Origin: Polyangiaceae bacterium
GTDB taxonomy: Bacteria; Myxococcota_A; Polyangia; Polyangiales; Polyangiaceae
Length of the DNA stretch: 64,000 nt
Assembly (NCBI GenBank): GCA_020846005.1
Contig: JADLEQ010000003.1
Coordinates: 1-64,000, forward strand
Direction: 5' to 3'
The notes under the pieces are model-generated. The model was not told the origin of the DNA and did no database searches. It was given only the letters and a program-made list of their open reading frames with translations. The first letter of the stretch is position 1. The number at the start of each line of letters is the position of its first letter. Of this stretch, positions 32,121-40,744 are shown in pieces. The position numbers and the translations under genes were made by a program.

Positions 32121-33803
32121 ATGTGGCGCGTCGCCCCGCGGCCCGGTCCCCGGACCCTGCCCTGGCGCGGCGTCGTGGCGGCGGTCGCGCTCGGCGCGGG
32201 GCTCGTGGCCGCGGCGCCCCGGCTCGAGGCGCGCCCCGCCGGTGGCAAGCTCGCCGTCGCCACGGAGCACGAGGTCGCCTCGCGCGAGGCGCTGCGCGTG
32301 CTCGAGGCAGGGGGCAACGCGGTCGACGCCGCCGTGACCGCCGCCCTCGTCGCCGGCGTCGTCAGCCCCAGCTCGAGCGGTCTCGGGGGCGGGGGCTTCG
32401 CGCTCGCGTGGTCCGCGGAGCGCGCGACGCCCACGCTGCTCGACTTCCGTGAGACGGCGCCAGCGGGCGTCGTGCCGGCGGAGTTCGAGGCGCGGCCGTT
32501 CGAGGGGCCGCGGCGCGGCCGCTACGTCGGCGTGCCGGGCGAGGCGCGCGGCCTGCACGAGCTGCACCGCCGGCTCGGCAAGCGCCCGTGGGGCGAGCTC
32601 GTCGCGCCCGCGGTGCGGGTCGCGCGCACGGGCTTCGCGGTGAGCCGACACCTGGCCGGCGCGATCGCCGGCACGCGCGCGCTCGCGGACGATCCGGCGC
32701 TCTCGCGCACGTTCCTCGCGGGCGGCAAGCCCGCCGCCGTCGGCCAGCTCGTCAAGAACGAGCCGCTCGCCGCCACGCTCGAGCGCCTCGCGGCGGAGGG
32801 GCCGACCGCGCTCACCGAGGGCGCGGCGGCCGCCGAGATCGAGGCCACCGTGCGGGGCGCGGGCGGCACGCTCACGGCGGCCGAGCTCGCGGCGTACCAG
32901 GTCGTCGAGCGGCAGCCGCTCCTCGTGAGGTGGCAGGGCTACGACGTGTACACGATGCCCCCGCCGTCTGCCGGCGGGATGACGCTCGCCCAGGCGCTCG
33001 GCATGCTGGAGCCCGGCGAGCTCCGGCGCCTGGGCGGGTCGAGCGGCGCGTACCAGCACCTGTTGGCCGAGGTGCTGCGCGGCGCGCTCGCCGACCGCAT
33101 GCGCTACCTCGGGGATCCGGACCACGTCGAGGTCGATCTCGGCGAGCTGCTCTCGCCCGCGCGGCTCGCGGCGCGCCGGCGCAAGATCGCGCTCGACCGC
33201 ACGCACGGCATCCCGCGCTTCGGGCTCGAGGAGCACGGCACGCACCACCTGATTACCGCCGACGCGCGCGGCAACGTCGTCAGCCTGACGACGACGGTGA
33301 ACCGCGCGTTCGGAGCGCGCCTCGCCACGCCCACGGGCGGCGTCGTGCTGAACGACGAGCTCGACGACTTCACCGCCGCGGCCGACGTGCGCCCGTTCGA
33401 TCTGAAGGAGAGCCCCAACCGCGCCCGCGCCGGCGCCCGCCCCGTCTCCAGCATGACCCCTACGATCGTCCTGCGCGACGGCAAGCCCGTGCTCGCGATC
33501 GGCGGGTCGGGCGGCCCCACGATCACCACGAACGTGACGCAGCTCGTCCTCGCGCGGCTGGTGTTCGGGACGGCGCCCGCGGCGCTCGTCGCCGGCCGGC
33601 GCTTCTATGTGCCGACGCGCGGCGCCTACCTGTGGCTGGAGAAGGGCGCGCCTCCCGAGCTGATCGCCGATCTGGAGGCGCGCGGCGAGATCGTCGGGGA
33701 GATGCCGTTCACGACCAGCGCCGTCCAGGCCATCGCCTTCGAGGGTGGGCGCGCGGTCCCCGCCTCCGACCCGCGCAAGGGCGGCAGCGCGCTCGCGCGC
33801 TGA
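32121..33803 (+). CDS. ggt: Gamma-glutamyltransferase
   Basis: A 560-residue Ntn-hydrolase precursor with an N-terminal signal segment (VVAAVALGAGLVAAAP). Conserved regions include VLEAGGNAVDAAVTAALV, SSGLGGGGFAL, the PSAGG-x-TLAQ substrate loop, and the autoprocessing site EEHGTHHLITAD where Thr374 aligns with the catalytic nucleophile of E. coli Ggt; the usual second Thr is His375. After it come NDELDDF and RPVSSMTPTIVL. Cleavage before Thr374 would give large and small subunits. The enzyme hydrolyses or transfers the gamma-glutamyl group of glutathione in the periplasm. A TATCGG hexamer lies six bases before the ATG. Confidence 0.93.
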   Translation: MWRVAPRPGPRTLPWRGVVAAVALGAGLVAAAPRLEARPAGGKLAVATEHEVASREALRVLEAGGNAVDAAVTAALVAGVVSPSSSGLGGGGFALAWSAERATPTLLDFRETAPAGVVPAEFEARPFEGPRRGRYVGVPGEARGLHELHRRLGKRPWGELVAPAVRVARTGFAVSRHLAGAIAGTRALADDPALSRTFLAGGKPAAVGQLVKNEPLAATLERLAAEGPTALTEGAAAAEIEATVRGAGGTLTAAELAAYQVVERQPLLVRWQGYDVYTMPPPSAGGMTLAQALGMLEPGELRRLGGSSGAYQHLLAEVLRGALADRMRYLGDPDHVEVDLGELLSPARLAARRRKIALDRTHGIPRFGLEEHGTHHLITADARGNVVSLTTTVNRAFGARLATPTGGVVLNDELDDFTAAADVRPFDLKESPNRARAGARPVSSMTPTIVLRDGKPVLAIGGSGGPTITTNVTQLVLARLVFGTAPAALVAGRRFYVPTRGAYLWLEKGAPPELIADLEARGEIVGEMPFTTSAVQAIAFEGGRAVPASDPRKGGSALAR

Positions 33804-33808
33804 GCGCG

Positions 33809-34513
33809 TCAGGCGCGGGCGACCTCGCTCACGGCGGCGAGGCTCGGTACGGCGAAGCCGTCCGCCGTGGTGTCGACGAGCCCGGCGCGCTGCCAGCGAG
33901 TGAAGGTGCGGATGGTCGTCTCGACCGTCGACCCGACGAGGCGCGCGCACTCGGCGCGCGAGAGCTGCACCGGGATGAACGTCGTGCCGTCCTCCAGCTC
34001 GTCCCCGAAGCGGCTCGCCAGGTGGAGCAGCAGCGTCGCCAGGCGTTGGTCCACGCGGCCCGCCGCGAGGATGCGGATCTTCTCCTCGAGGACGCGCGTG
34101 TGCTCGATGAGCGCGGTGTTCAGCGCGCGGACCACCGACGCGTCGCGCTCCGCGATGTCGCGGACGACGCTGGCGTCGATGCGCAGCACGTCGGCGTGGT
34201 CGGTGATCACGATCGCGTCGGCGGGGTACGGTGTCTGCGCGAGCACGGCCACCGTCCCGATACACTCCTTGGGGCCGAAGATCCCGAGGATGCAGGACTC
34301 ACCCTCGCCGCACGGCTTGCGGACGCACACGAGCCCGGCCGCCACCACGACGAAGTCGATCGCCGGGCTCCCCGCGAGCCACAGCGGCTCGCCCCGGAGG
34401 AGCCGCGAGCGGCGGGCGGCGCTCGCCAGATCCCGCACGACCGCGGGGTCGAGCGCGGCGAAGAGGCGGCAGGCGCGGAGCGTGCCTTCGTGGGGTGGGG
34501 CGACGTGCTGCAC
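33809..34513 (-). CDS. Crp/Fnr-family transcriptional regulator
   Basis: About 234 residues from the GTG chosen here. The cyclic-nucleotide-type sensor domain is followed by a long dimerisation helix and a winged HTH (LSRAECARLVGSTVETTIRTFTRWQRAGLV). The region LVCVRKPCGEGESCILGIFGPKECIG holds three Cys, so redox or metal sensing is conceivable; the N-terminal FNR-type four-Cys cluster is absent. In-frame starts at 34672 and 34753 would add 53 or 80 residues; the shorter one matches family length. Targets unknown; it lies near ggt and an outer-membrane protein gene. Confidence 0.85.
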   Translation of the reverse strand: MQHVAPPHEGTLRACRLFAALDPAVVRDLASAARRSRLLRGEPLWLAGSPAIDFVVVAAGLVCVRKPCGEGESCILGIFGPKECIGTVAVLAQTPYPADAIVITDHADVLRIDASVVRDIAERDASVVRALNTALIEHTRVLEEKIRILAAGRVDQRLATLLLHLASRFGDELEDGTTFIPVQLSRAECARLVGSTVETTIRTFTRWQRAGLVDTTADGFAVPSLAAVSEVARA

Positions 34514-34936
34514 GCCCGCCTGGTTGCACGATCCGGGCCGGTGCGGCCGGGCGAGATCCGCCCCTGCCGGCGCGAAGATCGCGAAAGTTCTGCGGGCGCC
34601 CGGGCCGCGGGCCGCAGGGATGGATCGCGGGTCGGAGGCGACGTGCAGCCGCCTCGCGGGGGACTCGAACATCCCGACCCCCTCGGGCACGTCTGCGACG
34701 AAGCGCTCGCGCCGCTCCGCGCCGATGAGGGCGTGGGCTCGGCGGTCGTGCACACGCGGCGGCGACGCCGCGTGCCGTGTCCTCGTCGGGCGGAGCGCGG
34801 GCTGGCCCTACCCGCCGAGCGGCACGCACCCCGCCGCGGCACCGCCCGGCACGACCTCGGGTCGGTCGATGCGCGCGTCGTCGCGCTGCCCCGGTACGTG
34901 CCGTAGCGGGGCGCGGTGCGGGGCGCGGGGGCGCGC
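34514..34936. other. Intergenic region upstream of Crp-type regulator
   Basis: About 420 bases between two minus-strand genes. Both longer in-frame starts of the regulator lie within it. No convincing protein, RNA or repeat was found otherwise. On the minus strand, GGGTAGGGCC near 34800-34812 loosely resembles the -10-like elements seen elsewhere, which would leave a leader of some 280 bases before the GTG at 34513. Confidence 0.4.
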
Positions 34937-35620
34937 TCAGTGCAGCGTCGCGGTGAGGTACAGCCCGAGCGTGCGGAGGGCGTCGGACTCCTCCGCGCGC
35001 ACCCCCGACTCTTCGCCCGCGCCGGAGAGGGAAGCCCCGGTCAGCCGCAGCGCCCCACCGAGCGACCACTCGGAGGCGATCCAGAGCTCGTACCCCACGT
35101 GGAGCGAGAGCCCGCCGCCGGTGCCGCCGAGGTACTCGAAGAGGGAGCCGTCCGGCGCGCGGGCGATGGCCCAGGCCCAGCCGAGCGTCCCCCCGACGGA
35201 GAATCCCCCACGGGGGTCCGGGTACCAGAGGACGGTCGCCCCGAGCAGCCCGGCCGACAGCGGGTCCTCGAGCTCCGTCTCGCCGCCCGCCTCGTGCTCC
35301 ACCACGGGCTGCGCGAGGCTGTACGACAGGAACGTGCCTCCTACCACGAGGCCGCGCGCCGGCGTGCCGCCCAGCGTGAGCTCGAACGCGCCCACGGGGC
35401 CCGCGATCGTCGAGTCGCCGTCCACCTCCGAGCCGGTCACCCCGACGCGGCTCGCCTCGACGCTGCGATCGAGCGTGAGCGAACCGCCGCCGAGCCCGAC
35501 GCGCAGGAAGAAGCCGTCGTGCTCGCGGGCGCCGGAGGCGCGCGCGGCCGGCGCCAGGAGCACCGACGCGAGCGCGAACGCTCCGGCGGCGCAGACGAGT
35601 GCGTAGATACGGTGCGACAT
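34937..35620 (-). CDS. Outer-membrane beta-barrel protein
   Basis: A 227-residue protein with a signal peptide (cleavage after ARA near residue 28) and about eight to ten alternating beta strands (for example FFLRVGLGGGSLTL, GAFELTLGGTPARGLVVGGTFLSY, GGGLSLHVGYELW, LYLTATLH). The end of the chain, LYLTATLH, is a barrel-closing strand. Small barrels of this kind in Myxococcota are annotated as hypothetical. No function can be assigned. It lies upstream of and in the same direction as the Crp-type regulator. Confidence 0.75.
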   Translation of the reverse strand: MSHRIYALVCAAGAFALASVLLAPAARASGAREHDGFFLRVGLGGGSLTLDRSVEASRVGVTGSEVDGDSTIAGPVGAFELTLGGTPARGLVVGGTFLSYSLAQPVVEHEAGGETELEDPLSAGLLGATVLWYPDPRGGFSVGGTLGWAWAIARAPDGSLFEYLGGTGGGLSLHVGYELWIASEWSLGGALRLTGASLSGAGEESGVRAEESDALRTLGLYLTATLH

Positions 35621-35971
35621 GGCGCGGGCGTGTGCGAGAACCGTGCCGGGGAGGGCCCTTGCGCCGCCGCTCCCTCGAGCCGTGCGGTCTCGCGCCGCCG
35701 CTGCGCCACGCCGCCCGTTCACAGAGCGGCGCGGCGCGGCGTTCACGCCGCGGGCGCGGGCGCGGGGCCGGCGGGCCCGGCTCGACGGAACTCAGGTAGA
35801 GCGCCGCGAGGCGTTGGCGGCGAGCAGCGGGCCCGCGAGACCCCACCCGCGCGCCCGTCGCGAGCACACCCACCGCGGGCGCGACGTGCACGAGGACGAC
35901 GAGCGAGCGCGGACTTCAGCGCTCGCCTGGGCGCTTGCCCAGCCGGCGCCTCGCGGTACGAACGCCACGCG
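35621..35971. other. Divergent intergenic region, no recognised element
   Basis: About 350 GC-rich bases between the barrel-protein gene (minus strand) and the DUF488 gene (plus strand). Open frames here have no family resemblance and a composition like antisense shadow. I see no promoter, repeat or RNA that I would defend. Confidence 0.4.
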
Positions 35972-36403
35972 ATGCCGCCGTCACGGCTCTTCACCATCGG
36001 GTACGAGGGCAGGACGCCGGAGGAGTACCTCGGGCTCCTGCTCGGCGCGGGCGTCACGCTGCTCTGCGACGTGCGTGCCAACCCCTTCAGCCGCAAGCGC
36101 GGCTTCTCCAAGCGGGCGCTCGCCGAGGCGTGCGCGGCCGCCGGCCTCCGCTACGAGCACCTCCCGGAGCTCGGCATCGCGAAGGAGCAGCGCCGGTCCG
36201 TCCTGACCCGCGCCGACCGAGACGCCCTCTTCGCGACCTACGCCCGCGAGTCCCTCCCGAAGCAAGGCGCCGCGCTCGACCAGCTCCGCGCCTGGCTCGC
36301 CGCGGGCGAGCGCGTGGCCCTCACCTGCTACGAGCGCGACCCCACCGCGTGCCACCGGAGCCATGTGGCGGCGGCGCTCGGGGGTGGAGGGGAGGCGTTG
36401 TAG
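35972..36403 (+). CDS. DUF488 family protein
   Basis: A 143-residue protein of the DUF488 family. It begins LFTIGYEGRTPEEYLGLL, has LLCDVRANPFSRKRGFSKRAL in the middle and ends with ALTCYERDPTACHRSHVAAAL, all hallmark segments. The C-x-E-x8-CHR tail and DVR/R residues suggest a nucleic-acid or nucleotide-related enzyme, but the function of the family is not established. Length is typical. Single gene with no obvious partner. Confidence 0.92.
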   Translation: MPPSRLFTIGYEGRTPEEYLGLLLGAGVTLLCDVRANPFSRKRGFSKRALAEACAAAGLRYEHLPELGIAKEQRRSVLTRADRDALFATYARESLPKQGAALDQLRAWLAAGERVALTCYERDPTACHRSHVAAALGGGGEAL

Positions 36404-36411
36404 GGGGGGGG

Positions 36412-36585
36412 CTCAGCCCGAGCAGCTCACCGTGGTGGTGCCCCCGGTACCCCCCGTGGAGGTGGTGGCGCAGGTCGCCCCCGCGGAGCACGTCGTCGCT
36501 CCGCAGACGCAGAAGCCGGAGGCGTCGCAGGTGCCGCCCGGACAGCACCGTGTCTCGGAGCGGTTACGGCGCGAGCCTCGAACTC
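36412..36585 (-). pseudogene. Remnant of a Cys-rich surface protein gene
   Basis: On the minus strand a frame reads CCPGGTCDASGFCVCGATTC, then Thr/Gly-rich sequence and VSCSG before a TGA at 36412-36414. This is the ending of a Cys-rich myxobacterial surface protein like the ones encoded at 21490-23901. Upstream the frame meets a stop near 36586 and has no start codon, so only about 55 codons survive. It probably records an old deletion between the DUF488 and Uma2-like genes. Confidence 0.55.
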
Positions 36586-36635
36586 ATCGCGGAGCGCGAC
36601 GGGATCGACGTGCCGGTCACGCTCCGCGGCGCTCC

Positions 36636-37631
36636 ATGTCGCGCCAGAAGCCCGTGATGTCTCCGGCGGTCGTCCCGCCCCCTTCCCCTGCCGCCTCTGG
36701 CCGCACGCCTACGCCGCGGTACGCTGCCCAGGCGGTGAGCACCGCGCGCGTCGCGGGCTCCGGCCCGTTTCGGGCCGACCAGCTGAACTCCCCCTCGAGC
36801 TACGAGCTGTCCGTGGGTCACGCGCGGTCGTGCCAGCCGAAGGCGTCGCGCGGGGGCGCGTCGGCCGTGGCGGGCGCGGTCGCCCTTCGCACGGATCCGG
36901 CGGGGATCGAGGCTGGGTATCGGCTGGGCGAGGAGACGCTGCGCGCGCCGGCCATCTGGACCGTCAACGTCCCCGCGGCGCGATCGGGGTGGGCGGAGGG
37001 AGCGCCGCCCCTCGCCGTCGAGTACGCGGACACTGGGCAGGACGACGCCGACCTTGAGGTGACGGTGCAAGAGCTCCTCGCCGCAGGCGCCCGCTACCCG
37101 TGGGTCGTGCGCCGGACGGGCCCGAGGCGCGTCGAGGTGCACGAGCCGGGCAAGCCGATGCGAGTGGTCGACGCGGACGGCGAGCTGACGGCGCCGGGCG
37201 TGCTGCAGAACGCGGCACCCGCGGCAGCCCTCTACGACCGGAGCGCCCGCCTCGATGTCGCGCTGAGGAGCCTCCTGCCGCGCCGAGGGTACCCGGATCT
37301 GGAGGCCGTCCGCGCGGAGCGCCGACACGATGGCGAGCTCAACGGCCGCGCGCAGCCGCCGCTCACCGTCCTCGCGGCGCGCGGGCTGCCGCTGAGCGCG
37401 GCGCAGCGCGCCCGCATCCTCGCGTGCGCCGACCCCGCGACGCTGGACCGCCGGCTAGCGGGCGCGACGACCAGCGCGAGCGTGCGCGACGTGCTCGGCG
37501 AGCAGCACCTCGTCGGCGCCCGGCAGCGTCGGCGCGGGGGCGTCGGTGGCGCTCGGCCGTGCGCCTCGGTCCAGGCGCCGGTCGCGGCGCCCGTGACAGC
37601 CGCGCCTGATCGCCCGCGACGAGCGCGGTAG
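36636..37631 (+). CDS. Uma2-family nuclease-like protein, active site altered
   Basis: A 331-residue protein matching the Uma2 (PD-(D/E)XK-like) family of Polyangia: SYELSVGHA, TLRAPAIWTV, PPLAVEYADTGQDDADLE, ELLAAGARYPWVVRRTGPRRVEVHEPGK and APGVLQN. The usual acidic residue of the RAPDI motif is Ala106, and the usual Lys after VEYADTGQD is Thr143; only Glu129 of the triad is kept. The normal coiled-coil EEGREEG tail is replaced by an Ala/Arg-rich end. The protein is probably not an active nuclease and may be a decaying copy. ATG 36636 or 36657 could be the start. Confidence 0.7.
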   Translation: MSRQKPVMSPAVVPPPSPAASGRTPTPRYAAQAVSTARVAGSGPFRADQLNSPSSYELSVGHARSCQPKASRGGASAVAGAVALRTDPAGIEAGYRLGEETLRAPAIWTVNVPAARSGWAEGAPPLAVEYADTGQDDADLEVTVQELLAAGARYPWVVRRTGPRRVEVHEPGKPMRVVDADGELTAPGVLQNAAPAAALYDRSARLDVALRSLLPRRGYPDLEAVRAERRHDGELNGRAQPPLTVLAARGLPLSAAQRARILACADPATLDRRLAGATTSASVRDVLGEQHLVGARQRRRGGVGGARPCASVQAPVAAPVTAAPDRPRRAR

Positions 37632-37634
37632 GCT
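37629..37634 (+). promoter_or_regulatory. -10-like element TAGGCT
   Basis: TAGGCT preceded by GCGG and followed after nine bases by the ATG at 37644; GGAGG also occurs between them (37637-37641), which would suit a leadered start instead. Same spacing as at 62789. Confidence 0.4.
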
Positions 37635-37643
37635 GTGGAGGTC

Positions 37644-38468
37644 ATGAGCGCCGGTCGCGTCTCACGCTCTCGGCCGCTCCCGGGCGACCCGGTCGCGGCC
37701 CTCCTCGACCGCCTGCGCGCGCTCGGCAGTGAGCGCAATCGCGCCGGGATGGCGCGGTTCGGGATCCGGGTGGATCGCGCGCTCGGGGTGTCGGTGACGG
37801 AGCTCAGGCGGGTAGCGCGAGGGGTGGGGCGGGACCACGGGCTCGCCCTGGAGCTCTGGGCGACGGGCGTCCACGAGGCGCGGCTCCTCGCGTGCTTCGT
37901 CGACGAGCCGGCGGCCGTCACGCCGGCGCAGATGGAGGCGTGGGCGAACGAGCTCGACTCCTGGGATCTGTGCGATCAAGCCGCCACGAGCCTGTTCGAC
38001 CGCACGCCCCACGCTTGGGGGATGGCGAGGCGGTGGGCGCGGCGCGAAGGAGAGTGGGTTCGCCGGGCAGGGTTCGCGCTGATGGCCGGGCTCGCGTCGC
38101 ACGACCGGGCCGCGGGCGACGAGGCCTTCGTGGGGCTCCTGCCCCTGATCGAGCGCGGCGCCTTCGACGAGCGCCACTACGTGAAGAAGGCGGTGAGCTG
38201 GGCGCTCCGGGGCCTCGGAAAGCGGAACGCCGCGCTCCACGTGGCGGCGATCGCCGCCGCCGAGCGCCTGCTCGCGGCCGCCAACGCGAAGGCCGGCGGC
38301 GACCGAGGCGGGGCTCCCCCCGCGCGCGCCGCCCGCTGGGTCGCCCGCGACGCCCTCACCGAGCTGCGCGGCCGGCGGCCTCCGGCGCTCACACCGGCAG
38401 GATCCCCCGCTTGCGCTGCGGGCGCTCCACGCGCTTGTGCGCGGCGAGCTCGAGGCCGCGGGCGATGA
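37644..38468 (+). CDS. DNA alkylation repair enzyme (AlkD-like HEAT protein)
   Basis: A 274-residue all-helical protein with HEAT-like repeats. The sequence MARFGIRVDRALGVSVTELRRVAR at the N-terminus and W-x-NELDSWDLCDQAATSLF, then KAVSWALRGLGKRN, are conserved in the AlkD/AlkC-related glycosylase family, which excises N3- and N7-alkylated purines. The SWDLCD Asp matches the catalytic Asp position of AlkD. GGAGG at 37637-37641 supports this ATG. The basic Ala/Arg tail (last 30 residues) overlaps the convergent carboxylase gene by 80 bases and is probably unstructured. Confidence 0.85.
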   Translation: MSAGRVSRSRPLPGDPVAALLDRLRALGSERNRAGMARFGIRVDRALGVSVTELRRVARGVGRDHGLALELWATGVHEARLLACFVDEPAAVTPAQMEAWANELDSWDLCDQAATSLFDRTPHAWGMARRWARREGEWVRRAGFALMAGLASHDRAAGDEAFVGLLPLIERGAFDERHYVKKAVSWALRGLGKRNAALHVAAIAAAERLLAAANAKAGGDRGGAPPARAARWVARDALTELRGRRPPALTPAGSPACAAGAPRACARRARGRGR

Positions 38469-39942
38469 CGCGGCGTGTGTCGCGGGGGTCGATGAGGTCG
38501 TCCACGAGGCCCCAGCCTCCGACCTTCTGGATGTCGATGTTCTGCTGGATGCCCGCCACGATCTGCGCCTTGAGCTCCGGCGGCGGCTCCACCCCGCCGA
38601 AGAGCTTGCGCCCCGCGATGCCCACGATGCCCTCGGCCCCCATCACGCTGATCTCGGCCCCCGGCCACGCGACGATGAGGTCGGGCTCGTACGCCCGGCC
38701 GCACAGCACATAGTACCCAGCCCCGTAGCCCTTACGGACGACGACCGTGATCTTGGGTACGGTCGCCGCGCTCATGGCGTGGAGGAGCTTCGCCCCGTGC
38801 CGGATGATGCCAGCGTGCTCCACCTTCGATCCCACCATGAACCCGGGGACGTCTTGCAGGAACACGAGCGGCACGCCGAAGGCGTCGCAGATCTGGATGA
38901 AGCGCGCGCCCTTGTCGCTGCTGTCGTTCTCCAGCACGCCGCCGAGGTGCTTCGGGTTGCTGGCGACGACGCCGATGGAGCGGCCCCCGACCCTCGCCAG
39001 GCAGGTGATCAGGCTCCGCCCGAACCTCGGCTTGAGCTCCAGGTAGCGCCCGTGGTCGACGACGCGCCTCACGATCTCGTGCATGTCGTACGCCTGGCGC
39101 CCGCTCTCGGGCAGCACGTCGAGCAGGCTCTCCTCCCGCCGGTCCACCGGGTCATCGCACGGCACGACGGGGGGCAGCTCGTCGCACGAGGAGGGGAAGA
39201 AGGAGAGGTACTCCTTGACGGCGGCGATGCACGCCGGGTCGTCCGCCACCTCGAGATCGCCGACGCCGCTCACCTCGCAGTGCACCTTCGAGCCGCCGAG
39301 CGTCTGCTCGTCGATGTCCTGCCCGGTGACCGCCCGGACGAGCGGCGGCCCCGCCAGCGCCAGGCTCCCCACGCCCTTCACCATGGGGACGAAGTCGGCG
39401 AGGCCGGGGATGTACGCCGTCCCCGCCGCGCCCGGACCGACCATCGCCGCCACCTGCGGCACGACGCCGCTCATCAGCACCTGCTCGCGGAAGAGGTGGC
39501 CGCTCCCGGCGAAGAGGGACAGATCGTCCGGGTGGTGCCCTGCCCCCGGATCGATGCGCGCCCCGGCGGAGTCGATGAACCAGACGATGGGCCAGCGCCC
39601 GCGGAGCGCCATGCTCCGCAGGCGCGTCACCTTCTCCTCGCCCACCTGGCCGATGCTGCCGCCCTTCACCGTGAAGTCGTACGCGGCGGCGCACACCGTC
39701 CGGCCGTCCACGGGCCCGAAGCCGCACACCACCGCGTCCGCCGGCACGTCCTCCGCGGAGCGCATCGGGCGGCCGTGGAGCCCGACCTCGAAGAAGTCGC
39801 CCCCGTCGAACAGCAGGGCCAACCGCTCGCGCGCGGTGAGCTTGCCCCGCCCGTGCTGCTTGGCGACCTTCTCCGGACCTCCCATCGCCAGCACCTCGGC
39901 CCGGCGGGCCTCGAGCGCGGCGAGCCGTTCTCGCATCGACAT
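38389..39942 (-). CDS. Acyl-CoA carboxylase carboxyltransferase subunit
   Basis: A 517-residue carboxyltransferase of the PccB/MmdA type. N- and C-terminal crotonase-like halves are present: IDSAGARIDPGAGHH and GPGAAGTAYIPGLADF (first oxyanion region), then LQDVPGFMVG and a GYGAGYYVLCGRAYEPD second region with IAWPGAEISVMG. It transfers CO2 from biotin to propionyl-CoA or a related acyl-CoA (or the reverse in decarboxylases). No biotin carboxylase or carrier gene is in the window, so the acyl substrate is unassigned. ATG at 39942; the ATG two codons later is an alternative. Confidence 0.93.
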   Translation of the reverse strand: MSMRERLAALEARRAEVLAMGGPEKVAKQHGRGKLTARERLALLFDGGDFFEVGLHGRPMRSAEDVPADAVVCGFGPVDGRTVCAAAYDFTVKGGSIGQVGEEKVTRLRSMALRGRWPIVWFIDSAGARIDPGAGHHPDDLSLFAGSGHLFREQVLMSGVVPQVAAMVGPGAAGTAYIPGLADFVPMVKGVGSLALAGPPLVRAVTGQDIDEQTLGGSKVHCEVSGVGDLEVADDPACIAAVKEYLSFFPSSCDELPPVVPCDDPVDRREESLLDVLPESGRQAYDMHEIVRRVVDHGRYLELKPRFGRSLITCLARVGGRSIGVVASNPKHLGGVLENDSSDKGARFIQICDAFGVPLVFLQDVPGFMVGSKVEHAGIIRHGAKLLHAMSAATVPKITVVVRKGYGAGYYVLCGRAYEPDLIVAWPGAEISVMGAEGIVGIAGRKLFGGVEPPPELKAQIVAGIQQNIDIQKVGGWGLVDDLIDPRDTRRVIARGLELAAHKRVERPQRKRGILPV

Positions 39943-39950
39943 CGTGAGCC

Positions 39951-40520
39951 TCAGGGGGCCGAGGCGTCGAACTCGTAGCTCGGCGAGGGTGCGCCGTTCG
40001 GCCACTGCACCGTGAGGCGGCGCGCGAACGTGCCCCAGTCGAAGGTGTACTGGACGTTCACGTTCTTCTTCACCTGCATCACGATGCTGGCGACCGTCCC
40101 CGCCTTCACGAACGGAGGGATGCCGCCGGGCGCGTTGCCATTCGTCAGCGTGACGCTCTGGATCTTGTGCTTGGAGCCCGAGTCGCTGCGGCAGCTCACC
40201 CGGAGCCACTCGCGGACCAGCTTCGTCTCGCAGTTGAGTGGCGTCGAGTGGCGCACCGTGATCTCGCCGACGGCGTTCCACTCGGCGACGGTCGGCGGCT
40301 TCGAGTTGCCCTCGGTGGGCATGCCCGTCTTCGCCTGCGGGAGCGGCTCCGCCGTCGCGGCGGGCGGCGCAGCCGGGGTCGCCGCCGGGGGCGCGGCGGC
40401 GGGCGCAGCGGGCTGAGCGGCGGGCGCCTCGGCGGCCGGCGTGGGGGCGGCCTGCTCCTCCTTCTTGCAGGCGAGCAGCGCGGCGAGGACGAACGTGATG
40501 GAGAGGGCGGGGTGACGCAT
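39951..40520 (-). CDS. Lipoprotein of unknown function
   Basis: A 189-residue lipoprotein: lipobox LAALLAC (Cys18) with KKEE behind it, a Pro/Ala-rich spacer to about residue 65 and a C-terminal domain of about 110 residues with two Cys (LNCETKL, RVSCRSD) that may pair. No family recognised, though similar lipoproteins occur widely in myxobacteria. AGGAGTCACCCC precedes the ATG, identical to the sequence before the DUF4266 gene. It ends eight bases before the carboxyltransferase start, so the two are probably one transcript. Confidence 0.75.
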   Translation of the reverse strand: MRHPALSITFVLAALLACKKEEQAAPTPAAEAPAAQPAAPAAAPPAATPAAPPAATAEPLPQAKTGMPTEGNSKPPTVAEWNAVGEITVRHSTPLNCETKLVREWLRVSCRSDSGSKHKIQSVTLTNGNAPGGIPPFVKAGTVASIVMQVKKNVNVQYTFDWGTFARRLTVQWPNGAPSPSYEFDASAP

Positions 40521-40672
40521 GGGGTGACTCCTCCAGCGGATCACGCCCGAGTCCAGCGCGGAACGCAAGGGGGGCGGGGCGGGCGAGGGCGCGCGGGCGG
40601 GCGTGAGGCCGGGGGCGCGAGCGCGAGCGGGGCTGGGGCGGGGGTGTGAGCGGGCGCGTGAGCGGGGACTGG

Positions 40673-40720
40673 GGCTCGGGCGCGGGCTCGGGCGCGGGCT
40701 CGGGCGCGGGCTCGGGCGTG
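40673..40720. repeat. 12-bp tandem repeat, four copies
   Basis: Four head-to-tail copies of GGCTCGGGCGCG (last copy ends GTG) just upstream of the crotonase gene. The preceding 100 bases are a looser mix of GAGCGGGGC-like motifs. Slippage-type array; it may space the promoter from upstream sequence. Confidence 0.85.
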
Positions 40721-40732
40721 AGCGGGGGGTGA

Positions 40733-40738
40733 TAGAAC
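40733..40738 (+). promoter_or_regulatory. -10-like element TAGAAC
   Basis: The A/T-rich stretch GTGATAGAACC is the only one between the repeats and the ATG at 40745, leaving six bases between hexamer and start. It fits the short-leader arrangement seen elsewhere. Confidence 0.35.
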
Positions 40739-40744
40739 CGCGGC

